From Myxococcales bacterium (GTDB lineage: Bacteria > Myxococcota_A > Polyangia > Polyangiales > Polyangiaceae), in assembly GCA_004193285.1 (NCBI GenBank), contig SECP01000033.1, positions 1-64,000 on the forward strand: DNA of 64,000 nucleotides, in the 5' to 3' direction. Below are positions 33,040 through 42,290 of the stretch, in pieces. Below the pieces are notes generated by a model. That model did no database searches. It was not told where the DNA came from and worked only from the letters and a program-made list of their open reading frames with translations. A program made the translations under genes and the position numbers. Position 1 is the first letter of the stretch. The number at the start of each line of letters is the position of its first letter.

Positions 33040-34311
33040 ATGACCGAAACGCAGCGCTACAAAATCGTGGAGCGAATCGCGGCGGGTGGAATGGCCGAGG
33101 TGTACCGCGGCGAGAGCGCCGGAATCGAGGGGTTCCGCAAGAAAGTCGCGATCAAGCGGGTGCTACCCAAGCTGTCGCAGAACCGCGATTTCATCCGGAT
33201 GTTCTTGGACGAGGCCCGCCTGTGCGCGTACCTCAGCCACTCCAAGTGCGTGCAGGTGTTCGACATCGGCCAAGCCGCGGGGGCTCACTTCATCGTGATG
33301 GAGTACGTCGACGGAGCGGACCTGCAAGGCGTGCTCGAGCACCTGCAGCGGAGCTCCCGGCCGATGCCGGTGGAGGTCGCGTGCTGCATCGCCATGCACG
33401 TATGCGAAGGGCTCGCCTACGCGCACGACGCGCGGGACTATAACGATGAGCCGCTCGGTATCGTGCACCGGGACATCTCCCCTCACAACGTGCTGATGAC
33501 GCGCTTCGGCGAGGTCAAGCTGGTGGACTTTGGGCTCGCCAGGGCAAGCTCGCACCTCACGGCCGAAGAAGAAGACATCGTGAAGGGCAAATTCGGGTAC
33601 TTGGCGCCGGAGGTGACGCTCGGGCTCGGCGCGGATCGGCGGGTGGACATCTTTGCCGCCGGTATTCTGCTTTGGGAGATGCTGGCCGGCCGTCGCTTGT
33701 TCCACGGCGAAACCGACGTGGAGACCTTCAAGCAGGTGCAAGTCGCGGCGGTGCCCGACGTGCGAAAGCTGCGCTCGGGAGTGAGCGACGACCTGGCCCA
33801 GGTGCTCGCCCGCGCGCTCGCCCGGGACCGCGAGCAGCGTTACCAGCAGGCGGGCGAATTCGCGCAGGACCTCGCCGCGGTGCTCGGCCGCATGGGCCAG
33901 CCCGTCACGTATCGGGATATCGCGAAGCTCGTGGTGGCGACCGCCGGTGAGCGCGCCAAGCGCCCGCGCGGCAATGAGCGCGACGCCGCCGGTGTCGTTG
34001 GCGACCTGATCTTGGACGCCCTCCACGACTTCTCGAGCGGTGGTGGCGACCCAGCCCCTCGCTCCCTCCCCCTACAGGCGGAAAAGCCGGCGAGCGGCGA
34101 CTTCGTCGACCCGAGCGAGTGGGGGCTCGACGCTTTGTTCGACGATTCGCCAGGACCCGCGCCAACCGTGCGCTCGGCGGGTCCGCCGGCACCGCCCGTG
34201 GTCACTCCGGCTCCTGCGGCCCCGGCTGCTGCTGCCGCCCAGCGCGCGCGCCCGGCGGCGCCGAACGCCAATGAGGGTGGTCCGTTTTGGCGTCGCTGGT
34301 TCGGCGGCTGA
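33040..34311 (+). CDS. Soluble Ser/Thr protein kinase (Hanks type)
   Basis: About 423 residues from the ATG at 33040. The kinase domain starts almost at once: YKIVERIAAGGMAEVYRGES (Gly loop), KVAIKRVLPKL, then a catalytic loop HRDISPHNVLM (Ser replaces the usual Leu, a variant common in myxobacterial kinases) and DFGLARASS. No membrane helix is evident. The C-terminal 120 residues are acidic then Pro/Ala-rich and end WRRWFGG. It is probably a cytoplasmic signalling kinase. It stands between a thioredoxin-like lipoprotein and an inositol-monophosphatase-family gene with no obvious link. Confidence 0.9.
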   Translation: MTETQRYKIVERIAAGGMAEVYRGESAGIEGFRKKVAIKRVLPKLSQNRDFIRMFLDEARLCAYLSHSKCVQVFDIGQAAGAHFIVMEYVDGADLQGVLEHLQRSSRPMPVEVACCIAMHVCEGLAYAHDARDYNDEPLGIVHRDISPHNVLMTRFGEVKLVDFGLARASSHLTAEEEDIVKGKFGYLAPEVTLGLGADRRVDIFAAGILLWEMLAGRRLFHGETDVETFKQVQVAAVPDVRKLRSGVSDDLAQVLARALARDREQRYQQAGEFAQDLAAVLGRMGQPVTYRDIAKLVVATAGERAKRPRGNERDAAGVVGDLILDALHDFSSGGGDPAPRSLPLQAEKPASGDFVDPSEWGLDALFDDSPGPAPTVRSAGPPAPPVVTPAPAAPAAAAAQRARPAAPNANEGGPFWRRWFGG

Positions 34312-34320
34312 TCCCTGGGC

Positions 34321-35130
34321 TCAACCGAAGAGATCTGCGCGGGCGCGCTGCCACGTGCCTTCGTCCGGAGCGAGGAGCATGGCCTCGTTTCCGTCCATCA
34401 CCGCGTAGTCGCGGCCGTCCGGGTGACGCACCAACCCGCCGGCCTCGCGGACCATCAGGGCGCCGGGCGCGTGGTCCCACGGCAGCAAGCGGTAGTACAA
34501 GACGTAATCTTTTTGCCCGGTGGCGACCTGCGTGTACTCGTGCGCGGCGCAGATGACGCCCGGCACCTGGTGGTGCGAAGCGGCCCGGGCCTTCAGCGGC
34601 GCCGCCAGCGGCTCGGGCATGTAGCGGACGGATACCGTGCCCGCGAGAACGCCCGTCGCGGAGGCGCGGGGAGCGATGCGGTGACCGTTCTCGAACGCGC
34701 CGAGCCCGCGCTCCGCCAGGAACATGCGATCGCCTTCCGTGAAGTAAATGCACGAAGCGAGCAGCTCGCCGCGCTCCACGAGCGCGACCATGGTGCCGAA
34801 TGGGCCGTGGCCGGCCGCGAAATTGCGCGTGCCGTCCAGAGGGTCCACCACCCAGACCGGCTGCGAGCCTCGCAGGCGCTCAAGCACGGATGGGTCGGCG
34901 GCGACCGCTTCCTCGCCCACCACGGAGGAGCCGGGTGCTAGCTCAGGAAGCCGCTCGGTGAGCTCGGCCTCCGCCGCGCGGTCCGCGGCCGTGACCAGAT
35001 CGGTCGGATCTTCTGCGGTCGCCTTGCCGATGACGTCCGCCGGCGCGAGGTGGCGGAAGCGCGGCGCGATCTGCCGCTGCGCGACGTCACGTACCACTTC
35101 ACCGAGGCGATCGAGGAGCGCGGACTGCAT
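34321..35130 (-). CDS. Inositol monophosphatase-family phosphatase
   Basis: 269 residues from the ATG at 35130. The family's metal-binding motifs are present: VVGEEAVAAD (motif with Glu), WVVDPLDGTRNFAAG (Asp-Pro-Leu-Asp-Gly-Thr) and WDHAPGALMVREAGG. It dephosphorylates small phosphate esters such as inositol-1-phosphate, 3'-phosphoadenosine nucleotides or histidinol phosphate; which one cannot be told. It converges on the kinase with nine bases between stops. Upstream reading frame before 35130 is shadow of other sequence and was not used. Confidence 0.9.
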   Translation of the reverse strand: MQSALLDRLGEVVRDVAQRQIAPRFRHLAPADVIGKATAEDPTDLVTAADRAAEAELTERLPELAPGSSVVGEEAVAADPSVLERLRGSQPVWVVDPLDGTRNFAAGHGPFGTMVALVERGELLASCIYFTEGDRMFLAERGLGAFENGHRIAPRASATGVLAGTVSVRYMPEPLAAPLKARAASHHQVPGVICAAHEYTQVATGQKDYVLYYRLLPWDHAPGALMVREAGGLVRHPDGRDYAVMDGNEAMLLAPDEGTWQRARADLFG

Positions 35131-35177
35131 GGCCGCGCATCCTGGACGAAACGCTTGGGCTTTGCCAGCCGGCCGCG

Positions 35178-36566
35178 TCAGGGCAAGCAGGCGCCGAGGT
35201 CGAAGACGAGGTACGCCAGCGCGCGCTCCTCGGCGCTGAGCCCCTCGCTCGTGCAGCCGCTCGGAAAATCCGCGATCGCGTCCCCCGCGGAGGTGAGCAG
35301 ATCGGTCTGCGTGATGCGCCCGCAAGCAGCGCTCGGAGGAGCCGGAAGGTCGAGAGAGAACGCCTGAACGGTGGCGGGCGCAGCGCCGTGGAGCAAGCGC
35401 ACGGCCGGCGTCTGAACCGCGCTGACCAGTCGCCTGCCGGCGCTTAGCTGCAGCGCGCCAGCAACCGAGTCAGGATCGCCGGCGGCGAGTGAGGCCGACA
35501 GCGCCTGACCGCGCGCGCTGCTTTCGTCCACGCTGACCGTGAACGGCTGGGGCAGCGCGGCCGGCTGCACGTAGCTCGCAGCGCCCGCGAAGTCCGCGGG
35601 TCCGGCGGACAGGAAGTAGCTTTGAAAATGCTGCGCCAAGACGCGCCCGCCCGCTGATACGTAGGTGTGCAGCGCGTCGAGCGCGGCCTGCGGCTTGTCC
35701 GCCGCGTTGGAGTCCGGCTCGCTGCCGAGGAGCACGAGGTCGAAGATGCCGAGCCTCTCCGGGTCGGACCACAGCTCGTCGGCGGTGGGCACCGCCGATT
35801 GCGGCGCAGCCGCGAGGCGCGCGATCCCGCCCTTGCCGCGGAACAGACGCACCCGCCCAGCGTCCGCCGCCGTCGCAAACTCTTGGTCGGCGATGCCCAG
35901 CTTGCGCAGCAGGCACTCGAGCGTGTCTTCCCCGCCACTCACCAGCGCGATGGCTGGCAGGTGACCTTCCCTGCGCGTTCTGGGTAAGCGCGTGGCGTCT
36001 TCGTCCGCGTCGTTGTCGTGGCAGTCCTCCACCGTCACCGCGAGCTGCCGCTGCCACTTGCCGGTTTGAACGACGAGCGGCACGCCCTCCCCGACCGGGG
36101 CCTGGGTGATTTCGAAGCGACCCTCCGCGTCGGTCACGGCGGCCGCAACCGGCTCACCCGCGAGCGCGGAGGCGCAGCGAAAGCAGCCCGCGCCACTCTG
36201 CGGAGGATCCACGGTGGCCGAGGGAACGTAGACCGTCACCCCGCCGAGCGGCAGCTCTCCGCTCGGCGCCATCACGCGGCCTCGGATGGTGGCCCCCTTG
36301 CCGTCATTGCAGCTCGCCGGGGCGCCCGCGTCTGCCGCGCCGCCAGCGTCGGTCGGGGCGCCCGCCGCGCTCGTTCCGCTGCCGCCCTCCCCCTCGGGGC
36401 TTTCGCCACCGCCGTCCGACATTCCCGCCTCGGCGCCGCTCGCTCCTGGTCTGCCACCGCTGCCGCCTCCGCCGCCAGTGAGCGGTTTGGCCGCGTCATC
36501 GCCGCAAGCAGCGGCGAGCAACGCGAGCACGAGTGGCGCGGAGGCGACGTGAACGAACCTGAGCAT
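35178..36566 (-). CDS. Surface lipoprotein with carboxypeptidase-regulatory-like domain
   Basis: About 462 residues from the ATG at 36566. The lipobox AAAC is followed by a Gly/Ser/Ala-rich stalk (about 30-85) with scattered acids. A carboxypeptidase-regulatory-like beta domain (GRVMAPSGELPLGGVTVYVP, then AEGRFEITQAPVGEGVPL) carries a GCFRC cysteine pair. The C-terminal 270 residues include VLLGSEPDSNAADKPQAALD and YVSAGGRVLAQHFQSYFLS, resembling a ThuA-like or flavodoxin-like fold region. The protein is presumably displayed on the outer membrane. Function not known; it belongs to the style of stalked lipoproteins repeated elsewhere in this window. Confidence 0.78.
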   Translation of the reverse strand: MLRFVHVASAPLVLALLAAACGDDAAKPLTGGGGGSGGRPGASGAEAGMSDGGGESPEGEGGSGTSAAGAPTDAGGAADAGAPASCNDGKGATIRGRVMAPSGELPLGGVTVYVPSATVDPPQSGAGCFRCASALAGEPVAAAVTDAEGRFEITQAPVGEGVPLVVQTGKWQRQLAVTVEDCHDNDADEDATRLPRTRREGHLPAIALVSGGEDTLECLLRKLGIADQEFATAADAGRVRLFRGKGGIARLAAAPQSAVPTADELWSDPERLGIFDLVLLGSEPDSNAADKPQAALDALHTYVSAGGRVLAQHFQSYFLSAGPADFAGAASYVQPAALPQPFTVSVDESSARGQALSASLAAGDPDSVAGALQLSAGRRLVSAVQTPAVRLLHGAAPATVQAFSLDLPAPPSAACGRITQTDLLTSAGDAIADFPSGCTSEGLSAEERALAYLVFDLGACLP

Positions 36567-36776
36567 GACGGCTGAGCGCGAAGCTAACACGTGGCCTGCC
36601 GTACCCTGGGCGGGCGCGCCGCACGCCTGCTAGCCGTGGCAGTAGCGTGTCCGCTGGACGACGAAACACGGTCGCAACATTCGATCGCCATGTAGGTCTT
36701 CAAGATCACTGAAGAATCCTACGATTGACGACATCTACTTATGTTCCGACCTCAAGGTCCGTAATCTACGGCGATC

Positions 36777-37145
36777 ATGAAGCTGATTCGCCTCCCGAGC
36801 GGCCCGCTCGCCTGCGTGTACCCCCTGAAGGAGGAAGCACCGGAAGACTCGCAGCGCGGCAAGGAATCGGGCGTGTACCGAGCGTTCTCCGGATCGGTCG
36901 AGGCGGAAGGGACCTCGGAAGCTCAAGCCATCGCCGCGCTGGACCGCGAAGTGCGAAGGCTGAGCGTGCCACCCCCCGCCGAGATCGCCGAGTTCGAGCT
37001 CTCGCGCGCCGCCGCCAACGACGTCGACCACTGGCGGGGTCCTGGTCTCGCGGACGCCTCGGGGCGCTTCCCGCGCTACAGCGAGCACGACACCCTGCCC
37101 GCGCCCGCGTCGTCCTCTTCCTCTTCGCGCTCTTCGCGTCGCTGA
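36777..37145 (+). CDS. Small hypothetical protein
   Basis: 122 residues, not recognised. It starts MKLIRLPSGPLACVYPLKEE, has a mixed alpha/beta first two thirds (AIAALDREVRRLSVPPP) and ends in a Ser/Arg run. No signal peptide, membrane segment or cofactor motif. The frame fits the codon bias of its surroundings better than the competing frames. It is convergent with the next gene, three bases apart. The 211 bases upstream are AT-richer than most of the window and contain no gene; CTTCA-N7-TGAAG there (36699-36714) is a weak hairpin or operator candidate. Confidence 0.5.
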   Translation: MKLIRLPSGPLACVYPLKEEAPEDSQRGKESGVYRAFSGSVEAEGTSEAQAIAALDREVRRLSVPPPAEIAEFELSRAAANDVDHWRGPGLADASGRFPRYSEHDTLPAPASSSSSSRSSRR

Positions 37146-37148
37146 CCG

Positions 37149-37958
37149 CTACGGCTCTGAGACGAAGCGGGTGATTCCGGCGAGCGACTCACCGTCGCTG
37201 CGGCCGAGCAAGACGCCCGCTTCGAGACCAAGGCTCGCGACCAACGCCTGCTCCGTGCCCGGGGAGGTCACGAGCTCGACTCCGTCCGCCACACGCAGGC
37301 GAATCTGCTCGGCGGCGGCCCCTTCCATGAGCGTGCGCGCGACCTGGCTCATGAGCCGCCCGACCGCGGCCTCGTCCTCGGGTCGAATGAAGCTGAGCAG
37401 CTCCGGACGAGCCACCTTGCACAGCCCCCGCGTGTGCATGAGGTGCAGACCGTTTTGGGTCGGCTCCGTCTCCAGGACGATCTTTACATCACGAGCCACG
37501 TCCGCCTCGTCGAACGAGAGCGCTTCGACCTCCGCGCGCGTGCGGTAGCGAAAAGCATGCACGTCCAGCACGACGTTCGCGCCGCGGGCGCACAGCCAAC
37601 GGGATAGCCCCCAGACCGTCTGCAGAGGAGCGAGGTCCGCCTGGTCCGGCAAGCTCAGCCCCAGCGTGAAGCACACATCGCTGTGAGTGAGAAACGGAAG
37701 CGAAGCGGCCAGATCACGCTGAGCGATGCTGCCGAAGGCTTCGCCCCACCAGCTCTCGAACCAGCCCGGCTTCACGTCACGGCGATGCTCGCGCACGTCC
37801 ACCCGCGCCGCCAGCTCGAGGCTCGGCAAGCCGAAGCGCGCCGCCGATATCTCGACGTCCGCCAGCGGCCCTCTGCCGAAGCACACGAATAGAATCTTGG
37901 TCGGTTGCTGGCTCGCCTGAAAGAGGTGGCGCGGCCACACGGGCACTACTTCGGCCAT
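37149..37958 (-). CDS. Hypothetical protein (possible DUF4261-like)
   Basis: 269 residues, soluble, with no signal peptide. It shows an alternating alpha/beta pattern: PTKILFVCFGRGPL near the N-terminus, VVLDVHAFRYRTRAEVE in the middle, and GLHLMHTRGLCKVARPELLSFI later. The last piece (His-Thr-Arg-Gly-Leu, then PELL) recalls DUF4261 proteins, but I am not certain. No catalytic motif stands out. It follows the TonB-receptor fusion gene by 29 bases on the same strand and may be co-transcribed with it. Confidence 0.65.
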   Translation of the reverse strand: MAEVVPVWPRHLFQASQQPTKILFVCFGRGPLADVEISAARFGLPSLELAARVDVREHRRDVKPGWFESWWGEAFGSIAQRDLAASLPFLTHSDVCFTLGLSLPDQADLAPLQTVWGLSRWLCARGANVVLDVHAFRYRTRAEVEALSFDEADVARDVKIVLETEPTQNGLHLMHTRGLCKVARPELLSFIRPEDEAAVGRLMSQVARTLMEGAAAEQIRLRVADGVELVTSPGTEQALVASLGLEAGVLLGRSDGESLAGITRFVSEP

Positions 37959-37987
37959 ACCGAGAAGCTACCGCAGTCGGCGGCGCT

Positions 37988-40210
37988 TCAGTAGCCGGCT
38001 TCGATGCCGATGCTGGGTAGCGTCAGTGGGCTCCGCGTCTCGGTTCGAACCCCGACTTGCGGGTGCCAGACGCGGGTCTGCGTCTCGCTCGAGAGCAAGG
38101 CGTTGAACCACTCGAAAGTAGCCGCCACCCACGACCCGGATTGAAAGCGCCAGCGTTTCTCGAAGCGAGCGTCCAGGCGGAAAAAGCCCTTCATGCGGCC
38201 CTGCTGCACGAACAGCTCGCCCGTCCCTGCATCGGAGGCGGGGCCGCAGTCCGGCGTGGGGCAGGCCAGGGTGTAGTGGCGGCCGGACGCGTAGTAAGCG
38301 CGACCACCCACGCGAAACCCGCCCCCGAGGTCGTAGCCGAGCACCGCGGAGAGCACGTGCGGCCGATCGAACCCGGCCAGGAAGGTGCTCGGCCCCGAGG
38401 TGCGCTCGGTGCGAGACAGCGTGTAGCTCAGGAAGCCCCCGAGCCGCTGGGCGAAGTCCCGCCGCAGGAAGAGCTCCAGCCCGTAGTTGCGCCCGGTGAG
38501 GCCCGCGCTTCGCGCTTCCAGGAAGCTGTGAAACACCGTCGCGCGGCCGTACATGGCCTGCGGCAGCGCGACCTCCAGACCTTGCGTTGCCTGGTAGGCG
38601 CGCTGCTCGTTCAGCTCGAGCCCGCTGACCGGCGCGCCCGGTACGTAGACGCGGTAGGTTGGAAGCTGATGCGCGAGGCCGAAGCCGGTGAGCCAAGCCA
38701 GCCTCGGCGCGATGCGCACGCGCGTGGACAAGCGCGGCTCCGGGTACGAGTAGCTCTTGCCGCGCGAACGGCTCATGTCGAAACGAAAGCCAGGGACGAT
38801 CTCGAAGCCGCGGCGCGGCTTGAGGGAGAGCTCGGTCCACACGCCGAGGTTCGCGTCCGTGCGCGCCGCGTACGAGACGAGGCCCCGAGGCAGCTGCTCC
38901 AGCTCCGGCTCGTAGCGCTCGGCGATGCCGTCCATACCGCCGCGCAGCTCGGCTTGCCCGGCGAGCTTGTGCGCACCCTCGAAACGCAGGCCAATTTGGC
39001 GAGATTTCGAGATACCGTTCGGTCCCGGGTCGCCTTCGTCCGCGTTCAATCGCTTATCCGCGCCGAGAGTGAGCGCCAAGCGCGCGCGGGAGCTCTCGGT
39101 GCGGTGATCCCAGCGCAGGTCGATTCGGTGGAACTGAACGTCGAACAAGGTTCGGTCCAGTTCCTCGTTGCCGAGGTGATCGAAGGCGCCGAACGCGAAG
39201 ACGCTCACGCGATCGGCGCGGCTCGTCGCGTACGACACGCGCGCCTGGTAGTCCCAATAGCCAAGGCCGTACTCAGGCGCGACGAGCGCTAGCAGCGCCT
39301 GGGTGTAGCTGTAGCGGCCGGCAACGAGCGCGCTCCCGCGGCCGCCCGCAAACGGCTGCTCCACCATCGCGCCGGCGTCGAACACCCGCGCCTGAGCCTC
39401 CGCGCGGGGCACGGTGCTCGGCGCCGTCGTCTCGCCCGCCATGATACCGCCCGCGAAGCGACCGAAGCGCGCGGGATACGCGGACGGCACGAGCTCCACG
39501 CTATCCACCAGCGCCGGCGCGATCACGGAAGGCCCCGCGCCCACGTGGAACAGGAGCGGCACGCGGATGCCGTCGATGAAGTAGCCCACGTTGCCGGGAG
39601 GGGCGCCCCGAACGAAAAAGTAAGGCAACCCGGACAGCACCGGGGCCACCCCTGGCAAAATTTCCACGACCCGAAACGGGTCCGCGAAGGCGCCAGGGAT
39701 CAGGCGAGTATCCCCGCGCGGGATGTGAATGGCCGACAAGTCCTCCGCGCGCTCGCCCTCGATCGAGATTTCTACCGTTGGCGCGGGCGGCGCGGGCGGC
39801 GCTGCCACTTCCGCCGGTACGGCCGCGGCCGGTTGAGGAACGCCACTCGGCACCGGAGGCGCCGCCGCTGGCGCCGGCTCGGTGAAGGTGATTTTGACGA
39901 GGATCCGGGCTTTGACCGGGACGTTGTCGCGCATGGCCGGCGCGAAGGTCCAGCGCGCGACCGCAGCGCGCGCTGCGCCCTCGAACGGAGGCTCGCCGGA
40001 GCGAGCCTCCACCTCGGTCACTCGCCCGTCCTCCGCGATCAGCACAGAGAGCACGACCTCCGCGGCGCCTCGCGCTCCTTCCGGATAGCGAGCCTCCACG
40101 GAGTCCACCAGCGTCGGCTTCGTGACCGCGTCCGCAGCGACGGCCGAGACCGTCGCCAGGAGGACGCACGAAACCGCCGCTATCAACCCGCCTACACCGC
40201 GCAGCACCAC
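37988..40210 (-). CDS. TonB C-terminal-domain/TonB-dependent-receptor fusion protein
   Basis: 740 residues. After a signal peptide (VSCVLLATVSAVAADA) comes a TonB C-terminal-type domain (about 33-112: YPEGARGAAEVVLSVLIAED, VTEVEARSGEPPFEGAARAA, ARWTFAPAM). A Pro/Ala linker (115-145) precedes a plug domain (about 148-260, with FRVVEILPGVAPVLSG and YFFVRGAPPGNVGYFIDGIR) and an outer-membrane beta barrel of about 470 residues ending SIGIEAGY. A receptor carrying its own TonB-like domain on the periplasmic side suggests unusual energy coupling or docking of ExbB/D-type partners. Substrate unknown. The GTG at 40210 is the outermost start. Confidence 0.83.
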   Translation of the reverse strand: MVLRGVGGLIAAVSCVLLATVSAVAADAVTKPTLVDSVEARYPEGARGAAEVVLSVLIAEDGRVTEVEARSGEPPFEGAARAAVARWTFAPAMRDNVPVKARILVKITFTEPAPAAAPPVPSGVPQPAAAVPAEVAAPPAPPAPTVEISIEGERAEDLSAIHIPRGDTRLIPGAFADPFRVVEILPGVAPVLSGLPYFFVRGAPPGNVGYFIDGIRVPLLFHVGAGPSVIAPALVDSVELVPSAYPARFGRFAGGIMAGETTAPSTVPRAEAQARVFDAGAMVEQPFAGGRGSALVAGRYSYTQALLALVAPEYGLGYWDYQARVSYATSRADRVSVFAFGAFDHLGNEELDRTLFDVQFHRIDLRWDHRTESSRARLALTLGADKRLNADEGDPGPNGISKSRQIGLRFEGAHKLAGQAELRGGMDGIAERYEPELEQLPRGLVSYAARTDANLGVWTELSLKPRRGFEIVPGFRFDMSRSRGKSYSYPEPRLSTRVRIAPRLAWLTGFGLAHQLPTYRVYVPGAPVSGLELNEQRAYQATQGLEVALPQAMYGRATVFHSFLEARSAGLTGRNYGLELFLRRDFAQRLGGFLSYTLSRTERTSGPSTFLAGFDRPHVLSAVLGYDLGGGFRVGGRAYYASGRHYTLACPTPDCGPASDAGTGELFVQQGRMKGFFRLDARFEKRWRFQSGSWVAATFEWFNALLSSETQTRVWHPQVGVRTETRSPLTLPSIGIEAGY

Positions 40211-40225
40211 GCGGCGCAGACTAGA

Positions 40226-41497
40226 TCACTGTTGCGGCGGGATCGAAGGGACTTTCTCGTGACCGTGATCGACGTGGACCCGCTCGCCCTTGGGCTGACG
40301 GATCTCGCGCAGCAGGTCCGTGAACCAGGGCGTGTCGATCTCGAACGGCTTGCCGCCCTTCACGCGCGGGAACTCGATGGCGCGCAGGCGATTGCCCTTG
40401 TCCTCGTCGTGGCCGATGACGCCGGCTTCACCCCGCAAGCCGCACTCCACCGCGTGGTCCACCATGCTTTGAATGAGGCGCAGGTCGTCCACGTTCGCGG
40501 CGGCGGACCGCGCGAAGTACCCCGACTTTTGCACGAGCGCCTTTTCGGCGCCGAGCAGCTTGGCGAACTGCTTACTGAACCACTGGCCAACATTCACGCT
40601 GTCGAGCTTGTAGTGGCCGAACGCGTCCTTGGGGATCGACTCGCCCTTGGACTCCATCTCCTTGACGATCTGGCCGACGCACGCGCCTTCCGAGACGAAC
40701 ACGTTGACGCAGTCTTGCTCGTCCATCACCGCTCGCAGGCGCTTGGCCTCCGCCTGCAGGTCGAACTCCATCTCCGGCACGTACACCGCGTCGATGTCTT
40801 TGTGATCGCGGGCGAGGTTGAAGCCCGGCAAGAACGCCGGGTGACGCAGGCGGTCGCGGTACACCTTGGCGGTGTAGGCGGTGAGCCAGCCGCAGTTGCG
40901 CCCCATGACCTCGTGCACGATGAGCATGCGCGGGTTGGCGGAGTGCTCGTTGACGATGTTCTCGAAGTAGATCGCGCTCTGCTCCGCCGCCGTCCACGCG
41001 CCCAGCGACTGACGGATCGGATACACGTCGTTGTCGATGGTCTTCGGCAGCCCGACGACCGTGAGCTTGTAGTTGTGTTTGGCGAGGTAAGCGGCCAGGT
41101 CCGCGGCGGTCGTGTTGGTGTCGTCGCCGCCGACGGTGTGCAAGATCGTGATGCCGTCCTGCGTCAGCCGCTCGGCCGCGACTTGCAGTGGGTCTTGCCC
41201 TTCTTTGACCAGGCCGCGCTTCACGCAGTCCGCCACGTTGGTGAGCTTCACGCGGCTGTTCTTGATCGGGCTGCCGCCGTGCTTGTGCAAGACGGCCGCG
41301 TTGGCGCGCACTTCCGGCGTCACGGCCACGCTCTGCCCGAGCAGCAGGCCCTTGTAACCGCCGATATAACCGATGATCTCCAGCTCGGGCGCGAGCTCCG
41401 AGTAGCGCTCGATCAGGCCGCCCACGGCCGACGAAAGGCACGGGGCAAGTCCGCCCGCAGTCAGGATTGCAACCTTCGGCTTCTGGCTCACGCTCAT
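40226..41497 (-). CDS. pfp: Diphosphate--fructose-6-phosphate 1-phosphotransferase
   Basis: 423 residues of the phosphofructokinase family. The key stretch reads HTVGGDDTNTTAADLA; Asp after GGD (where ATP enzymes have Gly) is the hallmark of PPi use. The substrate loop PKTIDNDV carries the lysine also typical of PPi enzymes, and HEVMGRNCGWLTA completes the fructose-6-phosphate site. It converts fructose-6-phosphate and PPi to fructose-1,6-bisphosphate reversibly, so it can act in glycolysis and gluconeogenesis. ATG at 41497 with GGAG three bases ahead. No ATP-dependent paralogue is in the window. Confidence 0.94.
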   Translation of the reverse strand: MSVSQKPKVAILTAGGLAPCLSSAVGGLIERYSELAPELEIIGYIGGYKGLLLGQSVAVTPEVRANAAVLHKHGGSPIKNSRVKLTNVADCVKRGLVKEGQDPLQVAAERLTQDGITILHTVGGDDTNTTAADLAAYLAKHNYKLTVVGLPKTIDNDVYPIRQSLGAWTAAEQSAIYFENIVNEHSANPRMLIVHEVMGRNCGWLTAYTAKVYRDRLRHPAFLPGFNLARDHKDIDAVYVPEMEFDLQAEAKRLRAVMDEQDCVNVFVSEGACVGQIVKEMESKGESIPKDAFGHYKLDSVNVGQWFSKQFAKLLGAEKALVQKSGYFARSAAANVDDLRLIQSMVDHAVECGLRGEAGVIGHDEDKGNRLRAIEFPRVKGGKPFEIDTPWFTDLLREIRQPKGERVHVDHGHEKVPSIPPQQ

Positions 41498-41772
41498 CTT
41501 CTCCAGGTAGGGGGGTCCGCGCGGCCTTCCGTAACGTGGAGGCGACAGGCGGCGAGCGGAGAAGTACGCGAAGCCGCGCGGAACGCAAGCCGATCCTGAA
41601 GCGTACGGGCCGACTCATCGAAATCCGCTAAGCCGCAGCGCGTCAGAACGAGGAATCTCCTTTCTGGCGTTTCTTTCTGGCGCTCCCGGCCGCGCGGCGC
41701 CCGGGCCTCGCGCCTGGTGACCTCCTCGCCGCCCCGAGCTAGTTTGTGGAAAGGTCCCTCACCCCGCCCGCC

Positions 41773-42270
41773 ATGCCCGACCTCGACAAGAAAGCCCTGT
41801 GGGAGGCGCTCAAAAGCCGTTTGGAGAGTGAGCTCGCCAAAGCGCAAAAGCGCGCCCGCGACGCCGCCGAGGGCGCCACTCACGAGGAAAACCGCGCCGA
41901 AGGAGACAAGGACATGCGCGCTACGGAGGCCTCGTACGTTGCACGCGGCCAGGCAGGCCGAGCGAGCGAGATGCAGGAGGCGGTCGTGCGCGTGGGCGCC
42001 CTGGAGCTGCTGGATTTCGAAGCCGGGGCTCGCATCGCGATGTCGGCGGTCGTGGAGCTCGACCTGGATGGTAAGCGGCTCTGCTACTTCTTGGTCCCGG
42101 CCGGAGGGGGCGAAAAGCTGCAGCAAGCTGGGCTGGAGGTGCAAACGCTGACGACCCAGAGCCCTCTTGGTCGCGCGCTGCTGGGCCTGCACGAAGGCGA
42201 TGACTGCGAGCTGCCGCCGCGGCAGGCCGGTGAGCGAGCCCGCGTGTACGAAGTCGTGAAAGTCCGCTGA
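41773..42270 (+). CDS. GreA/GreB-like C-terminal-domain protein
   Basis: 165 residues from the ATG at 41773. The N-terminal 75 residues are a charged helix (LWEALKSRLESELAKAQKRA) compatible with a coiled coil. The C-terminal half resembles the FKBP-like GreA/GreB C-terminal domain (LVPAGGGEKLQ, TTQSPLGRALLGLHEGDDCEL, ending RVYEVVKVR). True GreA/B proteins use an acidic coiled-coil tip to rescue backtracked RNA polymerase; here that tip cannot be assigned confidently. A related anti-elongation or nucleoside-diphosphate-kinase-regulator-like (Rnk) role is an alternative. Confidence 0.75.
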   Translation: MPDLDKKALWEALKSRLESELAKAQKRARDAAEGATHEENRAEGDKDMRATEASYVARGQAGRASEMQEAVVRVGALELLDFEAGARIAMSAVVELDLDGKRLCYFLVPAGGGEKLQQAGLEVQTLTTQSPLGRALLGLHEGDDCELPPRQAGERARVYEVVKVR

Positions 42271-42290
42271 GCGGCTGCTATCGTCGGCCG

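Noticed and set aside
36694..36720. AGGTCTTCA...TGAAGAATCCT as a terminator
   Set aside because: Only a five-base perfect stem with a mismatch beyond, no T-tract and no gene ending close before it; kept only as a weak hairpin note.
38057..39292. 411-residue plus-strand frame opposite the TonB-receptor fusion
   Set aside because: Antisense shadow of the beta barrel, no domains.
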